Positions 1 through 8,226 of a stretch of DNA of 64,000 bases are shown piece after piece. Where the stretch lies: the NCBI RefSeq assembly GCF_002860255.1, contig NZ_PGVE01000012.1:186001-250000 (forward strand), written 5' to 3'. The position numbers were made by a program, and so were the translations under genes. The notes under the pieces were generated by a model that did no database searches, had not been told where the DNA came from, and saw only the letters and a list, made by a program, of their open reading frames with translations. Source of the stretch: Neobacillus cucumis. Lineage in GTDB: Bacteria; Bacillota; Bacilli; Bacillales; Cytobacillaceae. Position 1 is the first letter of the stretch; each line of letters opens with the position of its first letter.

Positions 1-107
1 TTGGCAGTTTCCGGAATCGTTACCGCTAAAATGATGCCGATAATCAAACCTACAATGATTTGCTTGACCAGACTGATTTGATTCCATTTTTTAATTAGAT
101 TTTTCAC
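1..107 (-). CDS. sstT: Serine/threonine:sodium symporter SstT-like, N-terminal fragment
   Basis: Only the first 35 codons lie in the window; the gene runs off the left edge. The GTG start at 107 has an AGGGGG Shine-Dalgarno 7 bases upstream. The peptide begins MKNLIKKWNQISLVK and continues into a hydrophobic helix (QIIVGLIIGIILAV), which matches the amphipathic start and first membrane helix of SstT-type members of the dicarboxylate/amino acid:cation symporter family. Those proteins import serine and threonine with sodium through the cytoplasmic membrane. The assignment rests on this short stretch, so a related DAACS transporter is possible. Confidence 0.6.
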   Translation of the reverse strand, partial: MKNLIKKWNQISLVKQIIVGLIIGIILAVTIPETA

Positions 108-585
108 AGATAATCCCCCTAAGAAGTATTAGATAAAATTTCATCAGTCCAAAACCAATTTTTTTAAAAAATATATCGGCCTATTTCACTAGCAATCCTT
201 AACTAAATGAAACAGGGAGCTGAACAATAGCATACGAAAACAGTAAAAACGTTCGGATTTTGCGAATCTAGTACTCCTTAACGAATATTATTATAAGGAA
301 GTTTTAGATATATTACAATACTAACGTTACTTTCTTTTGAATAACAATTTTATCCTTGAAATCACGCATCAGTAAAATACGAACATTCGGGAATTGCGTA
401 TTTTGGTGATTAAATCAATCCGATCCATTAACTTAAGTGAGGAATTATAATATATTAACAAAATTTGGAGTTATATTAACAAAAATTTAAATATATTAAC
501 AAAATCGGAGTGGATTTCAACAAAACATAAAACAATATTAACAAATTTCAGCTTATTTTAACAATTAAATTTATTCCCTCATAAA
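108..585. other. Gene-free AT-rich intergenic region with repeats
   Basis: This stretch of about 480 bases separates the SstT start from the melA terminator and holds no convincing ORF. It contains two related segments, at about 248-272 (AACGTTCGGATTTTGCGAAT) and 381-404 (GAACATTCGGGAATTGCGTA), which look like diverged direct repeats, followed by the phased ATTAACA array listed separately. The SstT promoter must lie near 110-200, but no clear -35/-10 pair stands out. Confidence 0.6.
454..563. repeat. Helically phased ATTAACA array (six copies, about 20.6-base period)
   Basis: Six copies of ATTAACA or close variants (TTCAACA, TTTAACA) start at 454, 475, 495, 516, 537 and 557. The spacings are 21, 20, 21, 21 and 20 bases, almost exactly two helical turns. 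Most copies are followed by extra A residues, so short A-tracts fall on one face of the helix. The intervening bases are not conserved, so this is a phased motif array rather than a simple tandem duplication. It could be an operator array for an oligomerising protein or an intrinsically bent segment. Confidence 0.75.
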
Positions 586-630
586 AAAAGCAAGAGGATG
601 ACCAGGATTCCCTGTACCATCCTCTTGCCT
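586..630 (-). terminator. Rho-independent terminator of the alpha-galactosidase gene
   Basis: An 11-bp perfect stem (GCAAGAGGATG at 590-600 with its complement at 618-628) is followed on the minus strand by a T-run. It lies just past the stop at 633. The same 11-base arm recurs in a hairpin at 53031-53063. Confidence 0.85.
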
Positions 631-632
631 TT

Positions 633-2138
633 CTAATTAACCGCTGTTGGGCGTTCTTTGGCTTTGTTAGATTCACCAGCAACTCGATTGGCAGCTTCTC
701 TGTCTTGTGCCATTTCCTCTACTGTTTTCACACGAAGCCTTGCTGCTCCTTGATTTTGTTTAGTCGGTATGAGATTACCAGAAGCAAGCCTTTCTTTAGC
801 TTTTTCAATGGCTACTTTATATTGTGGTAGCCATTTCTCTTGTGCCACCAGCATTTCATCTGTAAGCTGCCAAATTTCCTTTGGATTACAAACAGCACCT
901 ACAAGCGGATCCATCATCATTGCTTGACGCAATAATAGGTCATCCCCTTGCACTGCTGCCTCTACTGCAAGTCGTTGAACAGAAATACTGACATTACAAA
1001 CTGCTGCACACCCCAGTGGCAAGTCTCCCACCCTTGGCATGCTGATCCCATTCCCATCCACATATCCTGGAGCCTCGATGATGGCATCATCAGGAAGATT
1101 CGATATGACCCCATTATTGACGACATTGAAATGGCCACGATAGACTCTGCCAGTTTCTAACCCTTCAACAATATAAGAACCATGTTCCTCACTTCGATTT
1201 TCTGGTTTATAATCAAGAGCAGGATCTTTCATCCAATTGGGAAAATCCGTTTCAAACCAGTTTCTACTTTCAGTACAAATTCTCAAATAGCCTCCGGTTT
1301 CACCATTAATCCAGCTTCCGAGGTCAATCCAATCAGTAATTTCTTCCGGACGTTTCCGGTACCAAGGTAAATATTCGCTTAAATGCCCATTAGATTCTGT
1401 ACTGTAATAGCCAAAACGTCTGAGCATATCGATGCGCACTTTTTCGGTTTGACTGTATTCCGGATGTTTTTCAAACCCTTCCAGCAACTTTCCTGTCATG
1501 TCTGACCCTTTGTGTCTAACTTGAACATACCATGTTTGGTGGTTGATTCCGGCACAAACAATATCGACTTCTTCTTTTGTTAATCCAAGGACATCAGCAA
1601 TTTGTTTATGCCCATGCTGGACACCATGGCATAAACCTATAGTCCTCACCCCGCCATATTTATTGCAAGCCCAAGTCATCATCGCCATCGGATTGGCATA
1701 GTTCAACAGCAAACAGTCTGGCTCTGCCACTTCACGAATATCTTTACAGAAATTCAAAATCTCGGCAATTCCCCGCTGGCCATACATGATACCGCCCGCA
1801 CAAAGGGTATCGCCCACACATTGGTCAATTCCATACTTCAACGGAATATCCACATCCGATTGAAAAGCCTCAAGCCCGCCGATTCTCACGACTGAAAAAA
1901 TATACCTTGCATCTCTAAGAGCCTCGCGTCGATTGGGGGTGGATTGAATTTGAATATCCAGTCCGTTTTCATGAATATCACGCTGGCAAAGCTCAGTTAC
2001 CATCGCCAAATTAAGAGGATTGATATCCGTAAAAGCTACTTCAATCTGCTTAAATTCTGGGACAGATAATAGATCCCGTAACAGTCCTCTTGTAAAGCCA
2101 ATACTTCCTGCTCCGATAAAGGCTACTTTAAATGACAT
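633..2138 (-). CDS. melA: GH4 alpha-galactosidase (MelA-like)
   Basis: This 501-aa glycoside hydrolase family 4 enzyme should cleave alpha-galactosides such as melibiose in the cytoplasm by the NAD- and Mn-dependent redox mechanism of the family. The N-terminal Rossmann motif GAGSIGFT is at about residues 9-16, NYANPMAM at about 146-153, the metal-binding Cys in GLCHGVQ near 170, and the conserved His in INHQTW near 200. I chose ATG at 2138, which has GAAGGAG 8 bases upstream. A TTG two codons earlier leaves only 2 bases of spacing. At about 500 aa it is longer than B. subtilis MelA (about 430 aa), with an extended C-terminus. A perfect cre box lies upstream and an AraC regulator precedes it in the same direction. 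No alpha-galactoside transporter gene is adjacent. Confidence 0.85.
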   Translation of the reverse strand: MSFKVAFIGAGSIGFTRGLLRDLLSVPEFKQIEVAFTDINPLNLAMVTELCQRDIHENGLDIQIQSTPNRREALRDARYIFSVVRIGGLEAFQSDVDIPLKYGIDQCVGDTLCAGGIMYGQRGIAEILNFCKDIREVAEPDCLLLNYANPMAMMTWACNKYGGVRTIGLCHGVQHGHKQIADVLGLTKEEVDIVCAGINHQTWYVQVRHKGSDMTGKLLEGFEKHPEYSQTEKVRIDMLRRFGYYSTESNGHLSEYLPWYRKRPEEITDWIDLGSWINGETGGYLRICTESRNWFETDFPNWMKDPALDYKPENRSEEHGSYIVEGLETGRVYRGHFNVVNNGVISNLPDDAIIEAPGYVDGNGISMPRVGDLPLGCAAVCNVSISVQRLAVEAAVQGDDLLLRQAMMMDPLVGAVCNPKEIWQLTDEMLVAQEKWLPQYKVAIEKAKERLASGNLIPTKQNQGAARLRVKTVEEMAQDREAANRVAGESNKAKERPTAVN

Positions 2139-2190
2139 GGACAACGCTCCTTCAATAATAGTTTCTAAAGAGATTTTATCAACTATTTAT

Positions 2191-2204
2191 TGTTAACGTT
2201 ATCA
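2191..2204. promoter_or_regulatory. CcpA catabolite-responsive element (cre) upstream of melA
   Basis: TGTTAACGTTATCA fits the consensus TGWNANCGNTNWCA at every position. It lies 53-66 bases upstream of the melA start, in the gap after the AraC gene. This implies that glucose represses melA separately from its regulator. A dedicated LacI-family repressor is an alternative reader of such a palindrome. Confidence 0.75.
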
Positions 2205-2251
2205 AAATAGTAACTTCCTTTTTGATCGGATTTATAAAATCCTCACTTTTC

Positions 2252-3151
2252 TCAAACTTTCTCCCAAGAGGCAAATTCCTTTTTATGCATCGCCGTTTTC
2301 CGATATTCAACAGGGGTCTGATGCGTATGTTTTTTAAAAAGAGAACTAAAATATTGCCTGCTATTTATTCCGATGTAATCCGAGATTTCAATGAGCGGGA
2401 TATCCGTTTCGGATAATAACATTTTGGCCTTTTCCATTCTAACAGAGGTAAGATATTCCATAACCGTTAACCCGGTGTGTTTTTTAAAAATTCTATGTAG
2501 GTACCCTGGATGAAGATTGACATCTGCCGCAATATCCTTCATCTGGATATCACAATCATAATTTTCATGAAGATACATTAGCGCCTGTTTGACATACATA
2601 TTTGCTTGGTGCTCTGGTTCATTTGCTATGGTTTCAACGGCCAATCTCGCCATTCGAATGAATAGTTGAGAGAGCAAAAGATGGACCATTAATAGATTTT
2701 CTTTGCCTCTTTCATCCATTTCCAAAACAAGACTTTTTAAAATTGGATATACCTCATTGGCATCCTTTAAGAGAAGATAAGGTGAATTCATTTTCAAAAA
2801 ACGGGCAAAGGCCGGATCTTCTTCAGCAATGTTCTTAATGGATGGAAACACACCTTTTCTTTCATGAAATCGAAATTCAATGTTTAGCATTCTGCAAGGA
2901 CTGCCCTTCTCCACTAACAGGCGATGGGGGACTTCGGCATCCAGGATAATGAAATCCCCTTTTTTCAATTGAAGTGACGCTCCCTCAGTTTCTACATTGC
3001 AATGCCCCTCAATAACGTACATAATTTCAACCTGATTATGGGCATGAAAAGGCATGGAATAGTTATCCCACTGTTTAAAGTAATAGGCAACAACCTCGGG
3101 AAGAAACTCTCCTCTCAATAACCCACTCTCATACAGACTGTTTCTCTCCAT
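2252..3151 (-). CDS. AraC-family transcriptional regulator (cupin sensor plus HTH)
   Basis: This 299-aa regulator has an N-terminal cupin-like sugar-binding domain (about residues 30-110, with HAHNQVEIMYVIEG and GDFIILDAEVPH) and two C-terminal helix-turn-helix segments (about 195-290) ending in the AraC signature (YFSSLFKKHTHQTPVEYR). ATG at 3151 has GGGAGGG 5 bases upstream. It sits directly upstream of melA on the same strand, so it is probably the inducer-responsive activator of the alpha-galactosidase. The inducer is inferred from context only. The 15-base gap to the preceding DUF1904 gene suggests cotranscription with it. Confidence 0.85.
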   Translation of the reverse strand: MERNSLYESGLLRGEFLPEVVAYYFKQWDNYSMPFHAHNQVEIMYVIEGHCNVETEGASLQLKKGDFIILDAEVPHRLLVEKGSPCRMLNIEFRFHERKGVFPSIKNIAEEDPAFARFLKMNSPYLLLKDANEVYPILKSLVLEMDERGKENLLMVHLLLSQLFIRMARLAVETIANEPEHQANMYVKQALMYLHENYDCDIQMKDIAADVNLHPGYLHRIFKKHTGLTVMEYLTSVRMEKAKMLLSETDIPLIEISDYIGINSRQYFSSLFKKHTHQTPVEYRKTAMHKKEFASWEKV

Positions 3152-3166
3152 GTAGCCCTCCCAACT

Positions 3167-3496
3167 TTATGCAAAATGTTTTCCGTTATAGTAATAAGCA
3201 GCCTCCAAAAATACAGTAAAGGCCACTTCGACTTCAGGGATATCTAATGATTGCACGTGTTTGGTGATAATATTAGCGAATTGATCTTGAACTTCCTGAC
3301 CTCTTTCAAACCATTTTACCTCGATAAAAGGAAATGCTGAAATTTCCGCTTGATTAAAAACGAAAGTTGAGTTTGGAATTTCTAACGAAAAATTGTCCGT
3401 ATCACAATGGCAAAGGCCTGCTAGCTCCTCTACTAACGGAATACTGATCTTTTTTACCTGATCTACTGATAGTCCTTTAAAAATTAGTTGGGGCAT
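3167..3496 (-). CDS. DUF1904 family protein
   Basis: This 109-aa protein begins MPQLIFKGL, the typical start of the DUF1904 family, a small tautomerase-like fold of unknown role. The residue after Met is Pro, which in tautomerases is the catalytic base; whether it acts here is inference. TGGAGG precedes ATG 3496. It lies 15 bases upstream of the AraC regulator and just downstream of the terminator that ends the stable-RNA cluster, so it likely starts the transcript that includes the AraC gene. Confidence 0.75.
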   Translation of the reverse strand: MPQLIFKGLSVDQVKKISIPLVEELAGLCHCDTDNFSLEIPNSTFVFNQAEISAFPFIEVKWFERGQEVQDQFANIITKHVQSLDIPEVEVAFTVFLEAAYYYNGKHFA

Positions 3497-3584
3497 TTTT
3501 TTCCTCCAGAAGTTTTATTGGGTGTATACATTTTAACAACATCTAGAGCTTTTTCCAACACATTTAATAGATAGCCATGAACAA

Positions 3585-3625
3585 AAAAAAGCGCAAAACT
3601 CACAAAGAGTTTAGCGCTTTTTCGC
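3585..3625 (-). terminator. Terminator of the tRNA/tmRNA/SRP RNA cluster
   Basis: The stem AAAGCGCAAAACTC with GAGTTTAGCGCTTT closes an 8-base loop and carries a T-run on the minus strand. It is the first terminator downstream of the SRP RNA. Confidence 0.8.
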
Positions 3626-3636
3626 TTTCGTCCTAT

Positions 3637-3716
3637 GTAATAACCCACACAATTTCACCAGTTATGGCTGCTGCGTTCCCGCCCTGACCTGTTCCTAGTG
3701 TCCTTGTTGGGTTATG
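3637..3716 (-). ncRNA. ffs: Small-type signal recognition particle RNA
   Basis: On the minus strand this 80-base segment folds as one long hairpin closed by ATAACCC with GGGTTAT. Its apical part is GGTCAGG-GCG-GGAA-CGC-AGCAGCC, which matches the SRP RNA domain IV core: the symmetric loop on both sides and a GGAA tetraloop closed by a compensated GCG/CGC stem. Bacillus SRP RNA is normally the roughly 270-base large type encoded near dnaX, so this short form may be a second SRP RNA. It starts immediately after the tRNA-Asn 3' end, so maturation probably depends on tRNA processing. The exact ends are estimated from pairing. Confidence 0.75.
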
Positions 3717-3717
3717 A

Positions 3718-3789
3718 CTCCGCAGGTAGGACTCGAACCTACGACCGATCGGTTAACAGCCGATAGCTCTACCACTGAGCTACTGCGGA
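3718..3789 (-). tRNA. tRNA-Asn (GUU)
   Basis: This is a 72-base cloverleaf with acceptor TCCGCAG/CTGCGGA, D-arm GCTCAGTGGTAGAGC, anticodon loop CTGTTAACC and T-loop GGTTCGAGTCC. CCA is not encoded. The SRP RNA follows directly. Confidence 0.97.
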
Positions 3790-3820
3790 AAAATGATTAT
3801 TTTGCTATCGCAAAAAACTC

Positions 3821-3896
<76 letters not shown>

Positions 3897-3973
3897 TTAT
3901 GTTTTGATTGAAGTCATGTTTTAATTTTACATAATCTCTGAACGGTTTTCAAGATATTTTTTAAAAAGTTAAG

Positions 3974-4333
3974 TGGAAATGATGGGAGTTGAACCCATGT
4001 GCAAAGATATTGACACTTATATATCTACGAGTGTAGTCAGTACATTTTGCTTCGCTTACTCCTTTAGCTAACTGACAAGCTTGGGAGCAGCTAGTCTGGT
4101 TAGTCTCTTCCGTCACCCTCAGACGGTGGATTTCGGCGTAGTCCACTTAAGTTGAGTCCCCGGCCCTGCCACATGGACGATGGAGGGAGGAACCGCTAAC
4201 GACTGTTTTTAGGCAGCGAAAGCGAAGTTGTTGTTTTGTTTGCCAGTTATTAGGCTTTATCGTTTTAACGAGGCCGAATCCCTCGACTCGCAATATAAGC
4301 TCAAACTATCCCTGTCGATACCAAGACATTCCC
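3974..4333 (-). ncRNA. ssrA: tmRNA (ssrA), tag ending GKQNNNFAFAA
   Basis: This transfer-messenger RNA rescues stalled ribosomes with SmpB. The 5' end GGGAATG pairs with CATTTCC at the 3' end; the T-arm GGGTTCAACTCCC and the conserved ATCGACAGGGATAG near the 5' end complete the tRNA-like domain. The tag frame after the resume region reads GGC AAA CAA AAC ... GCC TAA and encodes GKQNNNFAFAA. CCA is not encoded. Length is about 360 bases. In B. subtilis ssrA follows smpB; here it sits 9 bases after a tRNA-Ser and upstream of tRNA-Thr, so it either moved into a tRNA operon or is a second copy. Confidence 0.93.
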
Positions 4334-4342
4334 ATTGTCATA

Positions 4343-4433
4343 TGGCAGAGAAGAAGGGATTTGAACCCTCGCGCCGGTTACCCGACCTACACCCTTAGCA
4401 GGGGCGCCTCTTCAGCCTCTTGAGTACTTCTCT
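4343..4433 (-). tRNA. tRNA-Ser (GCU)
   Basis: This is a 91-base class II tRNA with a long variable arm, anticodon loop CTGCTAAGG, acceptor AGAGAAG/CTTCTCT, discriminator G and encoded CCA. It is the first gene of the minus-strand RNA cluster and ends 9 bases before the tmRNA 5' end. I could not assign the cluster promoter with confidence. Confidence 0.96.
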
Positions 4434-4597
4434 GGAGAAAAAACATTCGCGTAAGCTCCGTTTAGAACTTACAAAACAAATATATCATCCATCAAAATTG
4501 GAAGCTAGCTGTAAATTTTGGTAGTACCAAAGACCTAATTCCCGCCGTGATTATTCCAGCGAAAATTGATGTGCTCCTATGAATATTGATAGTAAAT

Positions 4598-4633
4598 ACT
4601 AAAAATCCCAAGTGATACTAAATCACCTGGGAT
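4598..4633 (-). terminator. Terminator of the hydroxyacid dehydrogenase gene
   Basis: ATCCCAAGTGAT and ATCACCTGGGAT form a stem with a short loop, followed by T residues on the minus strand, a few bases past the stop at 4639. Confidence 0.75.
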
Positions 4634-4638
4634 CTGAC

Positions 4639-5529
4639 CTATTTTACTTTTTCGACTGTAATTCCTGCCCATTCTTCATAGCACTTAATGACCGCACTCA
4701 TATCTTCTGCCCCATAGCCTTTCGCTTTGGCCATTTGAAAGATTTCTTTCACGATGGCTAGAACTGGAGTGGACACTTCTAATTCTTTTGCTACATCTGA
4801 TGCTAAGCCCAGATCCTTATGTATTAAATTTGTCATAAAGTGAGGAGTAAAATCACGATTTATAATTTTAGGTGCTTTATTATCAACCTGGCCGCTTCTT
4901 GCTCCTCCACCATTGACAACCTTCACAAAGACTTCTGGGTCAATGCCAGCTTTGGCTGCCATTGTGACAGCTTCCGTGAACGATAATAAATTGATGGCAG
5001 ACATCGTATTATTCGCTAACTTGGTGTAGGAACCCTTCCCATTTTCACCCATATAATAAGCGCCTTGTCCCATGGATAAAAACAAAGGCATACATCTATC
5101 ATAAATGTCTTTCTTACCGCCAACCATAAACGTTAAAATCCCTTCAATGGCTTGTGGCTCACTACCTGTGACTGGAGCATCCAGCATTTTAACATCATGG
5201 TGAGAAAGTTCTAACGCCAGCTTTTTACTCGTCGATGGAGAGATCGTACTGGAATCAATAACGATTAATCCAGGATGAGCACCGTAAATAATACCGTTCT
5301 CACCAAGTACTACTTCCTCTACAGCGGCATCTGCTGTAAGCATAGTGAATACAATGTCACTTTGTAATGCCACTTCCTTAGGGGAACCTGCGATGAATGC
5401 TCCTTCCTCCTTTAAAAGATTCATTTTCTCTCTTGTACGATTAAAAACAGTAAGTTCAAAACCATCTCTAAGCAAATGCTTTGCCATAGGAAGTCCCATG
5501 GTGCCTAAACCGATAAAACCAATTTTCAT
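4639..5529 (-). CDS. Beta-hydroxyacid dehydrogenase (3-hydroxyisobutyrate dehydrogenase family)
   Basis: This 296-aa cytoplasmic NAD(P)-dependent dehydrogenase has the Rossmann motif GFIGLGTMGLPMAK (residues 4-17), the substrate-binding DAPVTGS near 118-124 and the catalytic Lys in GSYTKLANN near 167-175. The C-terminal all-helical domain follows. Family members oxidise 3-hydroxyisobutyrate or reduce tartronate semialdehyde, and the substrate here cannot be told from sequence. B. subtilis YkwC is a likely relative. ATG 5529 has AAAGGAG about 10 bases upstream; a nearer ATG is out of frame and meets a stop at once. It appears monocistronic. Confidence 0.85.
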   Translation of the reverse strand: MKIGFIGLGTMGLPMAKHLLRDGFELTVFNRTREKMNLLKEEGAFIAGSPKEVALQSDIVFTMLTADAAVEEVVLGENGIIYGAHPGLIVIDSSTISPSTSKKLALELSHHDVKMLDAPVTGSEPQAIEGILTFMVGGKKDIYDRCMPLFLSMGQGAYYMGENGKGSYTKLANNTMSAINLLSFTEAVTMAAKAGIDPEVFVKVVNGGGARSGQVDNKAPKIINRDFTPHFMTNLIHKDLGLASDVAKELEVSTPVLAIVKEIFQMAKAKGYGAEDMSAVIKCYEEWAGITVEKVK

Positions 5530-5634
5530 CCCATTACCACTCCTTTTAAATCAAAAAATAGGTCCACTTTAGAATTCAACTACCACTTCATAATTTCCTT
5601 TGGGAATATAAATTTTTTTGTTTTCTTTCCATAA

Positions 5635-5670
5635 AATAAACCGGAAGCCTCATTCGGCTGCCGGCTTATT
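5635..5670 (-). terminator. Terminator of the M6 metalloprotease gene
   Basis: AATAAACCGGAAGCC pairs with GGCTGCCGGCTTATT around a small loop just downstream of the stop at 5679. Confidence 0.75.
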
Positions 5671-5678
5671 CATGCGAC

Positions 5679-7382
5679 CTATTTTTCAAAACCAGCTGTA
5701 AAGCTGATGGATCCATCGCTATTTTCTTTAATATTTTTCACAAAAATGCCCGTGTAATTGGCAGATGTTCCTGAACCGTTGGAGAAATAATAGGAACCAG
5801 AGTTTGGTGTGGAGGTTGGGCTAAATACTTTTCCCGTCGTGTATAAATCACCCGCATCTCCACTATTGCTATTTCTTTCCAAATTCCATTGGTTATCTGC
5901 TTGCATAACTGATATGCCATAATGAGTTTCACCTGTGGAAGGGTCAACATTTACTTGCTGTTTGCGAGATTGGAACCAGTTTTGAGCTTCATTTGGCCGC
6001 CAGAAGTTTCGTTTCAATACGTTCTCATCGACATGATAAATGGCTAAGCCGTGACTTCCATAACGGGAGAGTCCTAAATCAAACGTACCTTGCTGTTGCT
6101 GGCGGTTCTCAATTAAGAAATATTCACTGCCATGCGAACCTGGAACAACAAGTTTCACTGCCCCTTTTTCACCCGATGCAGGTTTTAAGGTGAAAGTCTT
6201 TTGACCGGCATCAACTGTCACCGGGGTCTCAATTCCTAAGAATATTTTCGACCAGGCATCAAAATGAACCGGCGAATTTCCGGAATATGGAGCGGCGTTT
6301 GGATAACGAGTCCAGCTGCCTGATGCCATAATGGTGTAGGCACCAACGGCTTCGGAGTCATAACCGTAATCATACAAATCGGGCAGACCAAGCACATGTC
6401 CAAATTCATGGGCATACACACCAACCTGCGGTGGATATGGGCCGCTGACAGCTCCTAAATAACCAGTTAAGTCTCCACCTACCTCCGGCTCGATCGCATA
6501 GCTGTTGACTTTCACCCCATCAACGGTAATCTTATGGGCTTCATAATCCCAATTAGCCGGTTCTACACCATTTTGCGCATATTCATTATAATAGGCAGCC
6601 TCACTTACTTCCCATTTATGAGACCAAATGATGCTAGGATCTAGATTCCATTCCGCCCCTGTTCCAGGGTGAATAAGGAAAATATTTGGCACTTCCCCGT
6701 TAACGGCAAATTGGGAGAAATCCACTTGGGCATCCGCAGCTTTTACTGCATCATTTACCAATAAGGCCATTGTGTAGTCTCCATAATCATTTGAAACAAC
6801 CCCAACTGGCTTGCCGATTTCATAATAGCTGTACGGATGTGGCATTTGAACTTCTACCACTTCTCCGGTTACATTTACTTTTCCATAAGAGGCTTCCTTA
6901 TAATAATTTTTTAAAGTTCGGTTCGTAGGTGCCGGTGTGCCATTGTATGTGGTGTATTTGTCAAACTGATTCATTGTATAAGGGTTGTACTCCTCACCAA
7001 ACAACAAATCATTTAACTGACCTAATGGCATGTGATCATATGAAACTTTTGTCGGTACTTCATCAGGGAACTTCAAATAAAGGGCAATTACTTTTTGTTC
7101 GGAAGTTATCGGCTGAATCCCGACGGTTCCTTTTGGATTTAGTTCATGAGGGCCTTTTATTAAATGTGCGGGCTGATGTGTGGCAACATCAATCCCCTTC
7201 TTTTTAGCTGCTGCGATCACTTCTTCTGGCAGTTTGACGCCTTCATAAGCCGCAGTACGATTGTGAATAGATGCGTCCGCTTTTTTGGCTTGTACGTTTG
7301 GTACCGAATTCGCAGCTGCACTCGATAAAATTAAAGCCGAAGTTACTCCACCAAATAAGCTTATTTTCCAACCTTTTTTCAC
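5679..7382 (-). CDS. Secreted M6-family metalloprotease (immune inhibitor A-like)
   Basis: This 567-aa exported zinc protease starts with a signal peptide (KK-rich n-region, hydrophobic core about 8-25, likely cleavage after NVQA near 32). A propeptide-like segment follows, then the M6 catalytic domain with HEFGHVLGLPDLYDYG at 325-340, where His325, Glu326 and His329 form the active site and GLPD continues the family pattern. The Ser/Gly/Asn-rich C-terminus ends in a beta-type segment. It is shorter than B. cereus InhA proteins (about 800 aa) and lacks their C-terminal MAM-like part. GTG 7382 has GGGGAG 8 bases upstream. Probable roles are protein degradation outside the cell; virulence cannot be inferred. 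Confidence 0.85.
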   Translation of the reverse strand: MKKGWKISLFGGVTSALILSSAAANSVPNVQAKKADASIHNRTAAYEGVKLPEEVIAAAKKKGIDVATHQPAHLIKGPHELNPKGTVGIQPITSEQKVIALYLKFPDEVPTKVSYDHMPLGQLNDLLFGEEYNPYTMNQFDKYTTYNGTPAPTNRTLKNYYKEASYGKVNVTGEVVEVQMPHPYSYYEIGKPVGVVSNDYGDYTMALLVNDAVKAADAQVDFSQFAVNGEVPNIFLIHPGTGAEWNLDPSIIWSHKWEVSEAAYYNEYAQNGVEPANWDYEAHKITVDGVKVNSYAIEPEVGGDLTGYLGAVSGPYPPQVGVYAHEFGHVLGLPDLYDYGYDSEAVGAYTIMASGSWTRYPNAAPYSGNSPVHFDAWSKIFLGIETPVTVDAGQKTFTLKPASGEKGAVKLVVPGSHGSEYFLIENRQQQQGTFDLGLSRYGSHGLAIYHVDENVLKRNFWRPNEAQNWFQSRKQQVNVDPSTGETHYGISVMQADNQWNLERNSNSGDAGDLYTTGKVFSPTSTPNSGSYYFSNGSGTSANYTGIFVKNIKENSDGSISFTAGFEK

Positions 7383-7683
7383 CCTACCAACTCCCCGCTA
7401 AAAAAATGAATATACCTACTAATAATTCCTTAGGAAAGCTAAATTTCCCTTTGATGAAAGATGATAAGTTTTGATGAATAAAAAGAAGCTTTGTCGAAAT
7501 ATTTATGAATAAAGATTATTTCAATAGGTATCCGGATTATTTGTTTAGTTTTACCCTTAGGCACTGATAAACCATATGGCTCCCTGTTCCACCTCATTGT
7601 GTTGCAATCACCAACAAAGGTATCGAATGTTAATATTTGGATAATAATGACTCCTACAGAGTAATTTTTTAAAGGGTGTTTTA
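7383..7683. other. Divergent promoter region, no gene
   Basis: About 300 AT-rich bases lie between two divergent genes and must hold both promoters. I see no strong consensus promoter, operator palindrome or ORF in it. Confidence 0.5.
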
Positions 7684-8169
7684 ATGATTGGTCTTACTGT
7701 CGCAATAGTTATATTTAATTTTATAGCTCTTAAAATTAGAAAGCGGCTTTCGCTAAGTCAGATGGCCCATATTTGGGCATTTACAATTGCTTTCCAAACG
7801 GTCTTTGACGTTTATGTTGATTTTAAACTCCATGGTTATTGGTATTTCTCAAAAGGCGTGGATTGGAATTCATTTTTTGCACTCATTTTTTTAGTCCCGC
7901 CAGTTAATGTCATTTTTTTAAATTACTTTCCTTATAATCAGGAACTTTGGAAGAAAATACTGTATATCATTGGATGGGAAATGGGGTTATTACTTTACGA
8001 GGCAATAACGTTATTTCCAGAACCATGGGGGTATTTTCATTACGGCTGGTGGACGTTATGGCATTCCCTATTCGTCAACCCTATTCTGTTGATGATACTG
8101 GTTGGTTACTTTAAATGGATTTGTAAATTAGATAAAAGATCTACAGTCAAAACCGAGATGAAATATTAA
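7684..8169 (+). CDS. CBO0543 family integral membrane protein
   Basis: This 161-aa protein has about five hydrophobic helices (near 2-15, 25-45, 60-80, 92-108 and 128-148) and conserved aromatic stretches such as EPWGYFHYGWWTLWHS. The pattern matches the CBO0543 family of small Bacillaceae/Clostridia membrane proteins of unknown function. ATG 7684 follows AAAGGGTG. It is followed by a strong terminator, so it is monocistronic. Confidence 0.7.
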   Translation: MIGLTVAIVIFNFIALKIRKRLSLSQMAHIWAFTIAFQTVFDVYVDFKLHGYWYFSKGVDWNSFFALIFLVPPVNVIFLNYFPYNQELWKKILYIIGWEMGLLLYEAITLFPEPWGYFHYGWWTLWHSLFVNPILLMILVGYFKWICKLDKRSTVKTEMKY

Positions 8170-8176
8170 TATATGC

Positions 8177-8226
8177 AGAAACGAATGTATCAGGATATGC
8201 TGTTACATTCGTTTCTTTTTTTGTTA
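8177..8226 (+). terminator. Terminator of the CBO0543 gene
   Basis: AGAAACGAATGTA and TACATTCGTTTCT form a 13-bp stem followed by a run of seven T residues. The T-run abuts the left end of the MITE-like element. Confidence 0.9.

Noticed and set aside
454..563. CRISPR array
   Set aside because: The repeat is only about 7 bases with a 20-21 base step, with no conserved long repeat and no cas genes.
3961..4146. Minus-strand ORF of 61 codons within the tmRNA
   Set aside because: It falls inside the 3' half of the tmRNA and has no Shine-Dalgarno; it is a by-product of the RNA sequence.
4434..4560. Promoter of the stable-RNA cluster
   Set aside because: Candidate TTGATG and TATATT hexamers exist but no pair has 16-18 base spacing, so I did not list one.
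5738..5950. Minus-strand ORF in another frame of the M6 protease
   Set aside because: It is fully contained in a clear coding gene and lacks its own start signal.
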